Below the pieces are notes generated by a model that saw only the letters and a program-made list of their open reading frames with translations, was not told the DNA's origin and did no database searches. 64,000 bases of DNA from NCBI GenBank assembly GCA_016209205.1, contig JACQWQ010000119.1, positions 1 to 64,000 of the forward strand, read 5' to 3'. Within the stretch, counting starts at the first letter, position 1; every line of letters begins with the position of its first letter. This document shows, one piece after another, positions 44,295-54,500 of this stretch. Both the position numbers and the translations under genes were made by a program. The stretch comes from Chloroflexota bacterium (GTDB taxonomy: Bacteria > Chloroflexota > Anaerolineae > UBA4142 > SHND01).

Positions 44295-45671
44295 TCAAAT
44301 CTGTCCGCTCTGATCCCAACTCGCCAATAATTTTTGATACGCCGGGTCGTCGTACCGCGACAACAGGAACGCGGGCGCATAGTCCGGTAATTTTTCCCCG
44401 ACGATGTGCGCGGCGAGCAAATCCCCCGCCGCAGCGGACGCCATCATGCCAAAGCCCGACAGCGCGCCGATGATGTATGCGCCTTGCACGGGCAGCGGTC
44501 CGACGAGCGGGCGATTCTCGCGTGTCTTGGTATAGTATCCGCCGTCCATCACAAGTGAGGGCAATCTGCCGAAATATCGCTCCAATCCCGGCAGCAGCGT
44601 AGACAGGGCGCGCAATGCGATTTCGGGAAACTGCGGGTCGAGTGGAATCGGAAATTGCGGTGTGACGGGATCGAGGTGAATCGTCCACTGCATTAAAAAG
44701 TACGGGCTTGACGCGCCGCCTTCGGAGCGCCCGTGTACGCCCGGCGGGAGTTCTCGCAGCAGCCAGCGCGTCTCCGTGTCTTGCACAAACAGTTCGCATT
44801 CCTCGTCCGACCAGGGCAAGTACTGCGGGTCAATGAAAATCAAAAGCGGTGTGTTGCGCGGCGTGACCCGCAAATCATCGCGCAAAATAACTTTGGTGTG
44901 CAGTTCCGAATAGACCGGCAAATCCAAGTCCATCATTTTTCCGATTTCACCGATGAAGGGGCCACCCGCGTTCACGACCAGCTCGGTTTCGATTTTAGAA
45001 CCATTGCTCAAATGCACCGCGCCCACGCGTCCGCCGTACGTATCAATTTTTTCGACACGCGCGTTGACGAGCCGCACACCGCATTCGCGCGCGCGTTCGA
45101 GCATGTACATGCCGTACGTTTGCGCGCTGAAATAGCCGCAGCGTCGCGCGTGAATGAGGGCGACAATTTTTGGGGACAGGTACGGAAAATGGGTTTGAAT
45201 CAGCGCGGGGTCGAGCAGCAAATCCGAACCAACGGGCTGATGCTCGAAACCTTCCGCTGCGAGCGGGCGATATGCGCCGGGACCGGGATGCACGCGCATT
45301 TCACCCGCGCCGAGTTCCGCCGCTTCTTGCCCCGCGCGTTTCAAGTCGTCAATCCGCGCGGGATCGGCGGTGGCGTAGACATAGCCGCGCCGATTGAGCT
45401 GAAACGCGTTATCACTCTCGCGCGCGAGCTCTTCTAGAATATCAATGCTGCGATTCATGAACCGAACCATCGCGTTGCCCGGACCGGGCCACCAGTTCCG
45501 ATAACATTCGGTGGATTTGTCGCTGGTCAAGGTCAGCGGCGCGCGTTCCTCAATCAACACGATATTTTTCACGCCGCGCCGCGCCGCCAGATGATACGCC
45601 GCGCTCACGCCCGCGATGCCCGCGCCGCAAATGACAAGGTGTGCTGTTTCGCTCACGTTGATGCTCTCCAA
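44295..45671 (-). CDS. FAD-dependent amine/amino acid oxidoreductase (DAO family)
   Basis: The 458-residue protein has an N-terminal FAD-binding dinucleotide motif (LVICGAGIAGVSAAYHLA), the DAO-type central domain (LLLDPALIQTHFPYL, YGMYMLERARECGVRLVNARVEKI) and the C-terminal FAD contact GPLPVQGAYIIGALSGFGMMASAAAGDLLA. Relatives oxidise sarcosine, dimethylglycine, proline or D-amino acids. The specific substrate is not evident. No partner subunit genes are adjacent. Confidence 0.88.
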   Translation of the reverse strand: MESINVSETAHLVICGAGIAGVSAAYHLAARRGVKNIVLIEERAPLTLTSDKSTECYRNWWPGPGNAMVRFMNRSIDILEELARESDNAFQLNRRGYVYATADPARIDDLKRAGQEAAELGAGEMRVHPGPGAYRPLAAEGFEHQPVGSDLLLDPALIQTHFPYLSPKIVALIHARRCGYFSAQTYGMYMLERARECGVRLVNARVEKIDTYGGRVGAVHLSNGSKIETELVVNAGGPFIGEIGKMMDLDLPVYSELHTKVILRDDLRVTPRNTPLLIFIDPQYLPWSDEECELFVQDTETRWLLRELPPGVHGRSEGGASSPYFLMQWTIHLDPVTPQFPIPLDPQFPEIALRALSTLLPGLERYFGRLPSLVMDGGYYTKTRENRPLVGPLPVQGAYIIGALSGFGMMASAAAGDLLAAHIVGEKLPDYAPAFLLSRYDDPAYQKLLASWDQSGQI

Positions 45672-45716
45672 AAAAATTGCAGTAACGAACTCGCGTTACG
45701 CACTTTGCTCACAAAC

Positions 45717-45818
45717 AATCCTGTTTTGACAGGATTAATGCGATGTAACCATCGCAATTTACAGGATTATTGCGATGGATTACATCGCCCCAATCCTGTA
45801 AATCCTGTTATTCCTGTC
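45717..45818. repeat. ACAGGATT short-unit repeats and nested inverted repeat
   Basis: AATCCTGTTTTGACAGGATT (45717-45736) is a small hairpin; GCGATGTAA and TTACATCGC words face each other around it, followed by AATCCTGTAAATCCTGTTATTCCTGT. The unit is the same as at 5296-5372. No gene is seen between 45672 and 45898. Confidence 0.7.
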
Positions 45819-45898
45819 GATTCGGTTTTCCCCTGCGTAACATGAATAACGAATTTATTCGCTGTCACAAAAAAATCGGAGCGTGCTGGCTCCGATTA

Positions 45899-46606
45899 CT
45901 ACTGCGTTGCGAGTTTCGCGACGAACGCGGCGTGTTCCGGCGTCGCAATCCCTTTTTGCAGTTCCGCCAGTACGCCCGCCAAATCGCCGTTCAACAATTT
46001 GTCCACCGCCAGCCACAAGCCCGGAAATACCTCGCTGCGAATCATGCCTTGCGCGTCCGGCTCGACGCGTTCGTATTTTCCTTCGCGCAAACGAAACCAA
46101 TCCAGCCGTTCGCTCAAGACCTGCCAAACAATATATTCCATGACGCCATTGCGCCGATACACATTCATCTTTTCGTGCAAGTCAAACGATGCGCTGGATA
46201 CGGCAACTTCGACAACCAATTCGGGCGCGCCTTGCACAAAGCGCGCCTTTGTTTCGCCGGACTGCCCACCGGATTGTTTCTTGAAGCGCAGCAGCGCATC
46301 CGGTTGTACTTCATTGTCCAAATCCAAACGCACGCTGGTATTGTCCGCGATTTCAATCTGCATACAGGTTGCGGAGTATACACCCAGCCAAGTAATGATG
46401 AGCGCGTGTGGGTTGCCATGATCGAGCGTGACAGGTGACGACATATAGACGACTCCTTCGACGAGTTCTGCTATGACCTTTTCCGGCATCGCCGCGTAAC
46501 GTTGTTCAAATTCCCACAGCGACAGATGATCCCCATTTGCCAATGGAGGAATCCGTTCGCGTGGAGTGCGCGTCGTTTCGAACTGTGGTATCGTTTTGAT
46601 AGACAT
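45899..46606 (-). CDS. Uma2-family PD-(D/E)xK nuclease-fold protein, copy 1
   Basis: The 235-residue protein has the Uma2 pattern: EFEQRYAAMPEKVIAELVEGVVYMSSPVTLDHG, QPDALLRFKK, then APELVVEVAVSSASFDLHEKMNVYRRNGVMEYIVW, in which Asp, Glu and the E-V-A-x-S/K segment form the restriction-endonuclease-like active site. Uma2 genes are abundant in Cyanobacteria and Chloroflexi; their function is unsettled. Its C-terminal 40 residues are almost identical to those of the next copy, so the pair arose by duplication. Confidence 0.85.
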   Translation of the reverse strand: MSIKTIPQFETTRTPRERIPPLANGDHLSLWEFEQRYAAMPEKVIAELVEGVVYMSSPVTLDHGNPHALIITWLGVYSATCMQIEIADNTSVRLDLDNEVQPDALLRFKKQSGGQSGETKARFVQGAPELVVEVAVSSASFDLHEKMNVYRRNGVMEYIVWQVLSERLDWFRLREGKYERVEPDAQGMIRSEVFPGLWLAVDKLLNGDLAGVLAELQKGIATPEHAAFVAKLATQ

Positions 46607-46628
46607 ACAACCTCCTTACGCAAACCAC

Positions 46629-47342
46629 TTATGCCCGGCGCGCGAGTTTCGCGACGAACGCGGCATGTTCCGGCGTCGCAAGCCCTTTTTGTAATTCCGC
46701 CAGTACGCCCGCCAAATCCCCGTTCAACAACTTGTCCGCCGCCAGCCACAAGCCCGGAAACACCTCGCTGTGAATGATTCCGTCCGCATCTGGTTCGATG
46801 CGTTCATACCTGCCCGCGCGCAAGCGAAACCAATCGAGCGCTCGGTCTCGGGTGCGCCAAACGATGTATTCTTGTACCCCGTTGCGGCGGTAGGCGCGCT
46901 TTTTTTCGTGCAGATCCCGCGAGACGGTGCTGGCAGCGATTTCCACAACCAACTCGGGTGCGCCGTCAAGATAATCATCGTCGCCAATACGCGATTGACC
47001 GCCAGCAGTAGCTTCGATTCGCAGAAACGCATCGGGTTCAACCGTGTTATCTGCATCCAAGCGCACAGTTCCGGCGCTGCTGCTCTGCACCAGAGGCGTC
47101 GCGGCTTCATACACCGATAACCATCCTACAATTACACCACTCGGATGACTATGCCGTTTAACACGAATCGGTGACGCCATAAAAACAACTCCTTCAATGA
47201 GCTCTGCGTGAATGTCTTCCGGCGTCGCCACATAGCGCTCCCAAAATTCGGCAGCCGTCAAGTGGTCGCCATTTTCCAGGGGCGGCGGCGGTTCGCGTTC
47301 CACGTCAGTAGTCGGCACGGCAGGGAATGTTTGTATCGCCAT
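46629..47342 (-). CDS. Uma2-family PD-(D/E)xK nuclease-fold protein, copy 2
   Basis: The 237-residue protein is a paralogue of copy 1: EDIHAELIEGVVFMASPIRVKRHSH, VEPDAFLRIE, APELVVEIAASTVSRDLHEKKRAYRRNGVQEYIVW. It lies upstream of copy 1 with 22 bp between them. The N-terminal halves have diverged while the C-terminal segment FPGLWLA-DKLLNGDLAGVLAELQKG is nearly unchanged, which may reflect gene conversion. Confidence 0.85.
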   Translation of the reverse strand: MAIQTFPAVPTTDVEREPPPPLENGDHLTAAEFWERYVATPEDIHAELIEGVVFMASPIRVKRHSHPSGVIVGWLSVYEAATPLVQSSSAGTVRLDADNTVEPDAFLRIEATAGGQSRIGDDDYLDGAPELVVEIAASTVSRDLHEKKRAYRRNGVQEYIVWRTRDRALDWFRLRAGRYERIEPDADGIIHSEVFPGLWLAADKLLNGDLAGVLAELQKGLATPEHAAFVAKLARRA

Positions 47343-47363
47343 ACGTACACCTCACTTGCTGTA

Positions 47364-48896
47364 TTATACATGCCGCGCCGTAATCGCGCCAACCGCTTGG
47401 AATTGTTCCTTTAACGCGGGATACAACGCACGATACACTTGATAATATTCGTCGTACACCGGCGCGTCCCGGCTTGGCATCACCGAATCGGTAACGCGAA
47501 TCGTTTGCGCGCACGCGTCCGCGACCGAAGCATAGACGCCTGCGCCAACGCCCGCGAGCAATGCTGCGCCGTACGCCGCGCCCTCGGTGATATTGACTAA
47601 CGCGATTTCAGAATGAAACACATCCGCAAGAATCTGCCGCCACAACGGGCTGCGCGCTCCACCGCCCGACGCGCGCACCTGTGTGATATTCAAGCCCAAC
47701 GCACGCAGCAATTCCAAAGAATCGCGCAAACCGTACGCCACGCCTTCCAACGTCGCGCGTACGAAATGCGGTTTCCCGTGCCGCAGTGTAATTCCAAAAT
47801 ACACCCCGCGTGCATCGGGATCCGGATACGGCGTGCGCTCGCCTGTAAGATACGGCAAAAAAATCAGACCTTCGCTGCCCGCGGGCGCCTTTGCTGCCTC
47901 CGCCGTGAGAATATCGTACGCGTCTCGTTTTTCTTCTCTCGATACTCGTTTCTCTTCTTCACCCAACGCATCGCGGAACCAACGAAACGATCCTGCCGCC
48001 GAAAGCATTACGCCCATCCAATGCCATTTGCCGGGCACGGCATGACAAAACGCGTGCAGCAAACCATTCGGCTCTAAACGGTACGCATCGGACGAGGCAA
48101 ACACAACGCCCGATGTGCCGAGCGTCGCGCTGACAATGCCTTGTTGCACAATGCCCGCGCCAACCGCCTGCGCGGCTTGATCTCCCCCCCCTCCGACGAC
48201 GGGCGTGCCTTGCAGCAATCCGGTCTCATTGGCTGCGCTTGCCGAAATTTTCGCGCTGACGACCGGCGATTCATGGACATCGGGCAGCCACGCGCGCGGA
48301 ACCTCCAACGCATGCAGCAATTCATCCGACCAGTTGCGTTTTGCCACGTCGAGCAGCGCCGTGCCTGACGCGTCGCTCACTTCGGTCGCGTACGCGCCCG
48401 TGAGTTTGTAACGCAAATAATCCTTGGGCAGTAAAACATGTGCCGCGCGTGCGTACACTGCGGGTTCGTTTTCGCGCACCCACAAAATTTTCGGCGCGGT
48501 AAAACCGGGCAATGCGGGATTGCCGATCATTTGCAAAAGATTTTTTGCGCCGCCCGCGCGCTGCGTGATTTCGTCGCATTGTTTTCCGGTGCGTTGGTCG
48601 TTCCATAGAATGCACGGACGCAGCACGTTACCGTCGGCGTCCAGCAAAACCAGCCCGTGCATCTGTCCCGTCAGCCCGATGCCCGCAATGTCGCGCGCGG
48701 GAATTTTTTCCAACACGCGGCGGATGACACTCACGCACGCGCGCCACCAATCGGCAGGATTTTGCTCCGCCCACAACGGGCGCGGCGTCACGAAATCGTA
48801 TGGATCGCTCGCCGCAGCGATCATTTCGCCGCGTTCGTCAATCACCAAGGCCTTGGTCGCGGTCGTGCTGACGTCAATGCCGAGAAGATAGGACAT
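47364..48896 (-). CDS. xylB: Xylulokinase
   Basis: This 510-residue FGGY kinase begins SYLLGIDVSTTATKALVIDERG and carries IGLTGQMHGLVLLD, the XylB hallmark, CILWNDQRTGKQCDEI, VVGGGGDQAAQAVG (encoded across an 8-C run on the plus strand at 48184-48191) and RASGGGARSPLWRQILADV. It phosphorylates D-xylulose to enter the pentose phosphate pathway. ATG 48896 is chosen since the family starts there; upstream lies a GTGACGGGTGACGGG repeat. Xylose isomerase is not in the window. Confidence 0.9.
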   Translation of the reverse strand: MSYLLGIDVSTTATKALVIDERGEMIAAASDPYDFVTPRPLWAEQNPADWWRACVSVIRRVLEKIPARDIAGIGLTGQMHGLVLLDADGNVLRPCILWNDQRTGKQCDEITQRAGGAKNLLQMIGNPALPGFTAPKILWVRENEPAVYARAAHVLLPKDYLRYKLTGAYATEVSDASGTALLDVAKRNWSDELLHALEVPRAWLPDVHESPVVSAKISASAANETGLLQGTPVVGGGGDQAAQAVGAGIVQQGIVSATLGTSGVVFASSDAYRLEPNGLLHAFCHAVPGKWHWMGVMLSAAGSFRWFRDALGEEEKRVSREEKRDAYDILTAEAAKAPAGSEGLIFLPYLTGERTPYPDPDARGVYFGITLRHGKPHFVRATLEGVAYGLRDSLELLRALGLNITQVRASGGGARSPLWRQILADVFHSEIALVNITEGAAYGAALLAGVGAGVYASVADACAQTIRVTDSVMPSRDAPVYDEYYQVYRALYPALKEQFQAVGAITARHV

Positions 48897-48972
48897 GGGA
48901 GAGAGAAAAGTGACGGGTGACGGGTGGCGGGGAAAGGTTCGGATCGTCCTTCCAACCTCCAACCGCTAGTCT

Positions 48973-49365
48973 CTAATCAATCATCGCCACCGCTTCGATC
49001 TCGATCAACAATCCCGGAAATGCCAGCGCTTGAACGCCGACGAGCGTGCTCGCGGGCGGCTGTTGTGCGTTGAAATACTGGGCGCGAATTTCGACGAGGG
49101 TCGCCCGGTCTTCCGGTTTGTAATTGGCGATGAAATAAGTTACCTTGAGTAGATCGTCAAACGTCGCGCCCACCGCCGCGAGCGCGGTTTTCAAATTTTC
49201 AAAAACCTGCACCGTTTGCGCGCGTAATCCTTCTTGGAGCTTCCCTTGTGGATCAACGCCGATTTGGCCTGAAATTAGAACCAATTTGCCGCCGTGCGCG
49301 GCGACGACGTGCGTATAACCGGTCGGTTTGGCAATCCCAGCGGGATTGATAAATTCGCGTTCCAT
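48973..49365 (-). CDS. RidA-family enamine/imine deaminase
   Basis: The 130-residue protein has the RidA fold: LVLISGQIGVDPQGKLQEG, AQTVQVFENLKTALAAVGATFDDLLKVTYFI and a C-terminal PASTLVGVQALAFPGLLIEIEAVA with the usual Glu. The RidA arginine that holds the imine carboxylate is replaced here (ASTLVGVQALA rather than AR-containing), so it may belong to a Rid subgroup other than RidA itself. AGGAGG fixes the start. It lies 16 bp after the channel-like gene. Confidence 0.85.
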   Translation of the reverse strand: MEREFINPAGIAKPTGYTHVVAAHGGKLVLISGQIGVDPQGKLQEGLRAQTVQVFENLKTALAAVGATFDDLLKVTYFIANYKPEDRATLVEIRAQYFNAQQPPASTLVGVQALAFPGLLIEIEAVAMID

Positions 49366-49381
49366 ATTTGTTCCTCCTTTA

Positions 49382-50503
49382 TTACTCCGCTGGTCGGCGG
49401 ATCCCGTGCGGCGGATTTTGGACTTTCGACCAACGCGTGGACCGATCCGACGACCGCGGCGCGTAGGGCGCCATCGTCAACGCGCACAATTCCAGCAGCG
49501 GCACGTCATAATTTACGCGCCAGCCCGCATAGTCACGCCACGCTTGCGCGCGGTCGGCTTTCAGCGGCACGCCTTGCGTCTGTAAATCAGCGCACACCTT
49601 GTCAAATTCTGTACGCGCAATACTGATTGGATCGTCGGGCTTGGGATTCTCATTATACGGGATGCGGAAAAAATCGCAGATGCGACGCAGCGCAATGTAT
49701 CCCGCTCGAATGCACAAATCGGCTTGCGGATCACGCTCAATATCGAGCACGGAACGCGCCATGGCGGCGGCATCCAAAATCGCGCCTGCCGCCGTAATCC
49801 AGGAACGTTCGGGCTGCTGCGAGCGAAAAAAAACGACGGCGAAAATTGAAGTGTGGCTTTCTTCCACATCCGCAAACCACAGTTCCCACGCGCGCCATTG
49901 TTCGGTCAAACGATCCAGCCCATGAATGCGCTGATAACGCGCCAGCATTTCCCACGCGGTCGGCGGCGAACCGGCGCGCACCTCGAGCAGATTCACCATT
50001 TGCTCGCGGCGTTGAAACGTGGCATAGATCGTCGGCAAGTAGGCAATCAACAGTGCAATCAAAATCAAACCCGTCAGCGCTTCGCTGAACGCCAGCAGGT
50101 ATCCCGGCAGCGTGTTCACAAGCACAAAGCCGAGCGTCAAGATCGAAGAACCGCTGACCTCGAGCGCCTTTTCCCAGTCGCCGTATCCGATTGCCCAGAA
50201 CATTAACGTGTACCCCAGTGTTACCAAAAAAATCCACACCGGAGGCAGCGCCAGTAAACCGACCGGCGCGAAAAAAGCCATCGCGCGGTCGCGTTCCGCG
50301 TACGTGCGTGCATTGCGCGTGAACAAGGCAAAAACCGAACGCACGCGACGAAACACAAAGCGCGTCAGCACATCCTTTGCGCTGCGCGGCAGCACGAACG
50401 TTTCGACGGCAGAATAGATGGCGCCGACGACGATCACCGCACCCGCGACAAATGCTGTGGTGTGAATCCCAATTTGGAAAACCAACTCGAGCATGAGTTT
50501 CAC
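49382..50503 (-). CDS. Ion-channel-like membrane protein, uncharacterised
   Basis: The 373-residue protein has four hydrophobic segments in its first 175 residues, with GSSILTLGFVLVNTLPGYLLAFSEALTGLILIALLIAYLP resembling the pore loop plus final helix of two-TM K+-channel-like proteins, although no canonical TVGYG filter is present. The remaining 200 residues are soluble and helical. GTG 50503 overlaps the stop codon of the preceding lactonase remnant (GTGA), supporting that start; ATG 50494 is an alternative. Function is unknown. Confidence 0.7.
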   Translation of the reverse strand: MKLMLELVFQIGIHTTAFVAGAVIVVGAIYSAVETFVLPRSAKDVLTRFVFRRVRSVFALFTRNARTYAERDRAMAFFAPVGLLALPPVWIFLVTLGYTLMFWAIGYGDWEKALEVSGSSILTLGFVLVNTLPGYLLAFSEALTGLILIALLIAYLPTIYATFQRREQMVNLLEVRAGSPPTAWEMLARYQRIHGLDRLTEQWRAWELWFADVEESHTSIFAVVFFRSQQPERSWITAAGAILDAAAMARSVLDIERDPQADLCIRAGYIALRRICDFFRIPYNENPKPDDPISIARTEFDKVCADLQTQGVPLKADRAQAWRDYAGWRVNYDVPLLELCALTMAPYAPRSSDRSTRWSKVQNPPHGIRRPAE

Positions 50504-50725
50504 CGCGTAACCGGAAGGGAAATTATTTCGCGCTGCGCCAAACGGCGCGGATTGTCAGAGTCATGCGACGGCAAATAAATTGTCGGTGTCGTGCGCGCAA
50601 AATCGAGAATCGTTTCGATGGTACGCCGTGTCCAAAAAAACGTTGATGCGTCGCGCGCTGCCTTTGGCCACTTGTTGTGCGCGTTTGATTTCAACCGTGC
50701 CAGTTTGGAGAAGATGGAGTTTCAT
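50500..50725 (-). pseudogene. Remnant of an MBL-fold N-acyl homoserine lactonase-like gene
   Basis: One frame from ATG 50725 encodes KLHLLQTGTVEIKRAQQVAKGS and RRINVFLDT, matching the N-terminus of MBL lactonase-like proteins. A second frame, ending at 50500, encodes RRTIETILDFARTTPTIYLPSHDSDNPRRLA, matching their C-terminus. The middle, including the HxHxDH metal site, is missing, and the two parts are out of frame. It is therefore a deletion remnant that still ends in a GTGA overlap with the channel-like gene. Confidence 0.65.
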
Positions 50726-50797
50726 GGGTGCAACTCGCGCGTGCGCGAAAAGCGTGACCGTTTGCAATTCGCAAACGGTCATGTTGCTATGGCGTCT

Positions 50798-51241
50798 TTA
50801 TACCGTTTCAAATTCCCCGCGTTCCTGATGAATCCGTTCAGCGAGCGCATGTGCCGCGCGCACAAGTTTTGGATGACCACTTCGCTTGGCGAAATCCTGC
50901 AAGACCTCAAGATGTAGCTGCTGCTCTGTATTCTGGAGTCGCAATTCATTCAAATAGCGTGAATCCGCTGCGTGCGGCGTAAGATAAATGAGGTCGAGCA
51001 ACGCTTTTTCGGGCGTTGCCACAAACGCAAATCGCCCGGAACTCACCTCGAGGCGTTGATAGCCGTACAGAAATGAGGGCTGCACGTGACGATAATCAAA
51101 ATTGCCAAGCCGTGTTTCCCAATAACCGGGGCGTAAGGTTGTGACGCTCGTGGTGAGCGGCGCGTATTCGGGAATCAGTCCATAATGCGCGAGCTTGGCA
51201 TAACTGTCGAATTGCTGCAATAGAATCACTATCTGGGGCAC
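50798..51241 (-). pseudogene. AbiEi-type antitoxin, N-terminally truncated
   Basis: The 147-residue frame matches the C-terminal domain of type IV AbiEi antitoxins: LAHYGLIPEYAPLTTSVTTLRPGYWETRLGNFDYRHVQPSFLYGY, ATPEKALLDLIYL, ELRLQNTEQQLHLEVLQDFAKRSGHPKLVRAAHAL. The usual N-terminal winged helix of about 60-90 residues is absent; the first residues look like a chance extension. No AbiEii nucleotidyltransferase toxin is next to it. It is likely a remnant, although a short functional protein cannot be excluded. Confidence 0.65.
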
Positions 51242-51563
51242 GGCTTTTGCAAAGTCCGGTGAATTGTCATTTCGAGATGGTCATCCCTTTTGGGATGTGT
51301 AACCACAGAAACTTTTCCAACGCGAATCAACACGAATCTTCGCCAAACCATGTCCTGAACGAACGTGAAGGATACGGCTGAAGGCTTGTCCCGAAGTATT
51401 GAGGGAATTGAGGGATGACATCCTCTTGTCAAGCGACTTTGCAAACGCCCTACTATCTGGTGATTACCACAAATGTTAAAAGGCAGTGGCAATGCAAGCG
51501 CATTGCATACTGCCGTAGGGCGACGCGCAGTCCAACTGCGCTTGAACAAGATGTGGGGAATCA
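51242..51563. other. Non-coding stretch
   Basis: No gene is recognised. It carries a TGTCATTTCGAG word of the dispersed repeat family near 51267, a small CATCCCTTTTGGGATG hairpin and otherwise ordinary sequence, perhaps remains of the missing AbiEi 5' part. Confidence 0.5.
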
Positions 51564-54500
51564 CTATCCTTTCGAATTGACGAATGATCTTTCCTGGTCA
51601 AGGAGCTCCAGGAATTCATCCACTACCTTGGGATCAAAATGCTTGCCCGATTGCGCGCGGATGTACTCGCGCACGCTATCTTCGCGCCAAGCTGGGCGAT
51701 AGGGACGATCCGAACGCAACGCATCCCAGACATCCACTACGGCAAAGAGCCGCGCCCCTAAAGGAATCTGCTCCCCTTTCAAACCGCGCGGATAACCGGC
51801 GCCGTCCCATCTTTCGTGATGACAGTACGGGATATCCAATGCCGGGCGCAGGTAGGCGATGGGCAACAACATGTCATAGGCGTATTCCGGGTGCTTGCGC
51901 ATAATCTCCCGCTCTGCGCCGCTGAACGGGCCCGGTTTCAGCAGGATATTGTCCGGGACACCCATCTTGCCAATGTCGTGCAACAGCACGCCGCGACGGA
52001 GCTGCGCCAGTTCGGTCTCGCTCAAGCCAATCACGCGGGCAAGCTTCAAGGTCATCTCGGTGACGCGCTGGGTGTGTCCTTGGGTTTCTTTATCGCGCAA
52101 TTCAAGCGCGCGCGACCAACCCTCCAATGTTGCATCATAAGCTCGCGCCAGCTCAATCGCGTCACGTTCGGTTTGTTCGTACAGGGTTGCCCGGTGGAGG
52201 GCGTTCGCACCCATGTCCGCAATGGCTGTAAGCAGGTGAATCTCGTCTTCGGTGAAAGTGTGCTCCCCGGGCAGTCCGACATGCATGACACCTATGATTT
52301 GCTCCTGGGCGCGGAGCGGTAGAGAGATCTGGCTGTGTACCATGTTCACAAATTCGATTTCGCCTGGCAGAATGCGCGCGAGCGGGTCCTGCTGGAGGTC
52401 CTGGGTGATGTAGATCTGACCGGTGGCGGCGACATGCCCGGTGATGCCATCGCCTAGGCGGTGATGCAAGTTGCCCGCTGCGTTGTTGATAACAGGAGTG
52501 TCGCCCGCCTTGTACCAGCCCTGGGCAACCAGAATCCCTGGGCGGCTCGCGCCAAGTGCATCCCATGGTTCACCATCGGCGAATTCCACGAGAAAGATCG
52601 CGCCGACAGTGCTCCCGATAACTTGAGCCGCTTTCTGGATGAGTATGGGTAGCATCTGTTCGCGGGTTTGTGCCTCCCGCAGCGCGGAGGAAACGCGGAC
52701 CAGGGTTTCGAGTTCTTCGGCGCGGCGGCGAGTTTCTTGCAGCAAGCGCGCATTGAGCACGCCGCTGGTGAGAATGTCGGCTAGACCCTCTAGCAGCGAG
52801 AGAACTTCGGCATCCAGCCGGTGAGGGCCGCGCCATGCCACATTCAAAACGCCCATTACACGCGCCTCGCGGCGCAAGGGCACTGCGGTGTGGCTCACGA
52901 TACCATCCCGTTCCAGGATTTGGCGGGCTTTGGGAGCATAGGGAAAGGTTGCAATGTCTTGGATGAGCACCGCCTCGCCCTGGGCAGCCGCCTTGCCTGT
53001 GATCGTCGAGTCTCCAATGTGGTGAACGGCAAAGTGCGCTACGTTCTCTGGGGAAAAGCCGCGCTGCGCCGCCAGCACCAATCGGTCGCTCTCTTGCTCG
53101 CGCAAATAGACGCTGGCCGCGTCCGCTGGTAGGCGGGTCAGGATACACTGTAGCGCACGTTCAAGGAGTTGGGTGAGGTCCAGGACATCGGTGGTGGCGC
53201 GAGCGGTCTCGTACAGCACCGCGAGTTGGTCCGCATCGCGCTGTACCCGGACAAGGAGGTGCGCCCGCTCATCCTCCACGCGCTTGCGCTCGGTGATATC
53301 CAGCACATAGCCGTGATAATGTGTGACCGCGCCTATGCTATTTCTCACTGGCACGGTAAAATCATACATCCACCGATATTCGCCGTCTGCCCGCGCGATG
53401 CGATACTCTTGCTCGAAACAGGCGACGTCCGCTTGGGTGTAGATGTTGACCTCTTCGGCGACCCGTGCCAGGTCATCTGGATGCACAATCGCCGCGTACT
53501 TGAATGATTCGCCAGTCAGCTCCTTCGGCGCATAGCCAAACTGCTTTTCGACGTTGGGTGACACGTACTCGACGGGCCAGCCCTCTGCGTTTCGCCATTT
53601 AAAAACGACGGTGGTGCCCCCAATGAATAGATTGCGCTCTTGATAGAGCGCCGCCTCCATTCGTTTGCGCTCGGTAATGTCTCTCGAAATTCTCAAGATG
53701 CCTGCAATTGCGCCGCTCGCATCGCGGACCGGAGAAAGTTTTGAATCCCACCAGATTTCCTTGCCCGCCCGATTGACCGAGCAGTATTCAAGAGTTACGG
53801 TCTCGCCCCGCGCCACCCGGCTAACCGCCGCTTCCAAGGCATCCTGCCCTTCCACTACGTTAGCGGCAATGCGCAACCCAACCGCTTCTGTGCAGTGCTC
53901 AAAGCCAGAGAGCACACAACCCGCAGTATTCATGCTCAGGATTTTCCCGTCGAGCGAGATGTGACAAATACATTCCTCAGAACTTTCGATGAGTGAGCGC
54001 AGGCGTTCTTCACTGTGCCGGACGGCTTGCTCGGCTTGGGTGCGCGCAGTCACGTCAAGCAGCATAAAGACAAGCCCGCTCACTTTGCCGTCGGCTTGCC
54101 TGACCGGCTCTAGACTCCAGTCCCAATAGGTCACCCCGCGTTCAGGATGCTCGGCATATTCAAACTGTCGGGTGTAGGCATAGTAGGGCTTACCGCTCTC
54201 GACCACCTGATGGAAAATTGCTTTGTTCTGCCCGTAAGGATGCAGTTCGAAATGATTCTTGCCCACGAAAAACTCGGGTGAACGTTCATCCGCGGCAGCA
54301 TAAGCTTGGTTGACGCGGACGAAATTAAACTCTAGGTCCAGGTAGGCGATCATCAAATGGGTGGTGGAAAAGATTTTTTCCAATAGCTCGTTGGAGCGGC
54401 GGAGCGTTTCCCCTGTCCGCTCCAACTTTCCGGCCATCTCGTTGAACGCTACAGCCAGCTGTCCCAGCTCATCCTTTCGATCCATCCTCACGCGATAAGA

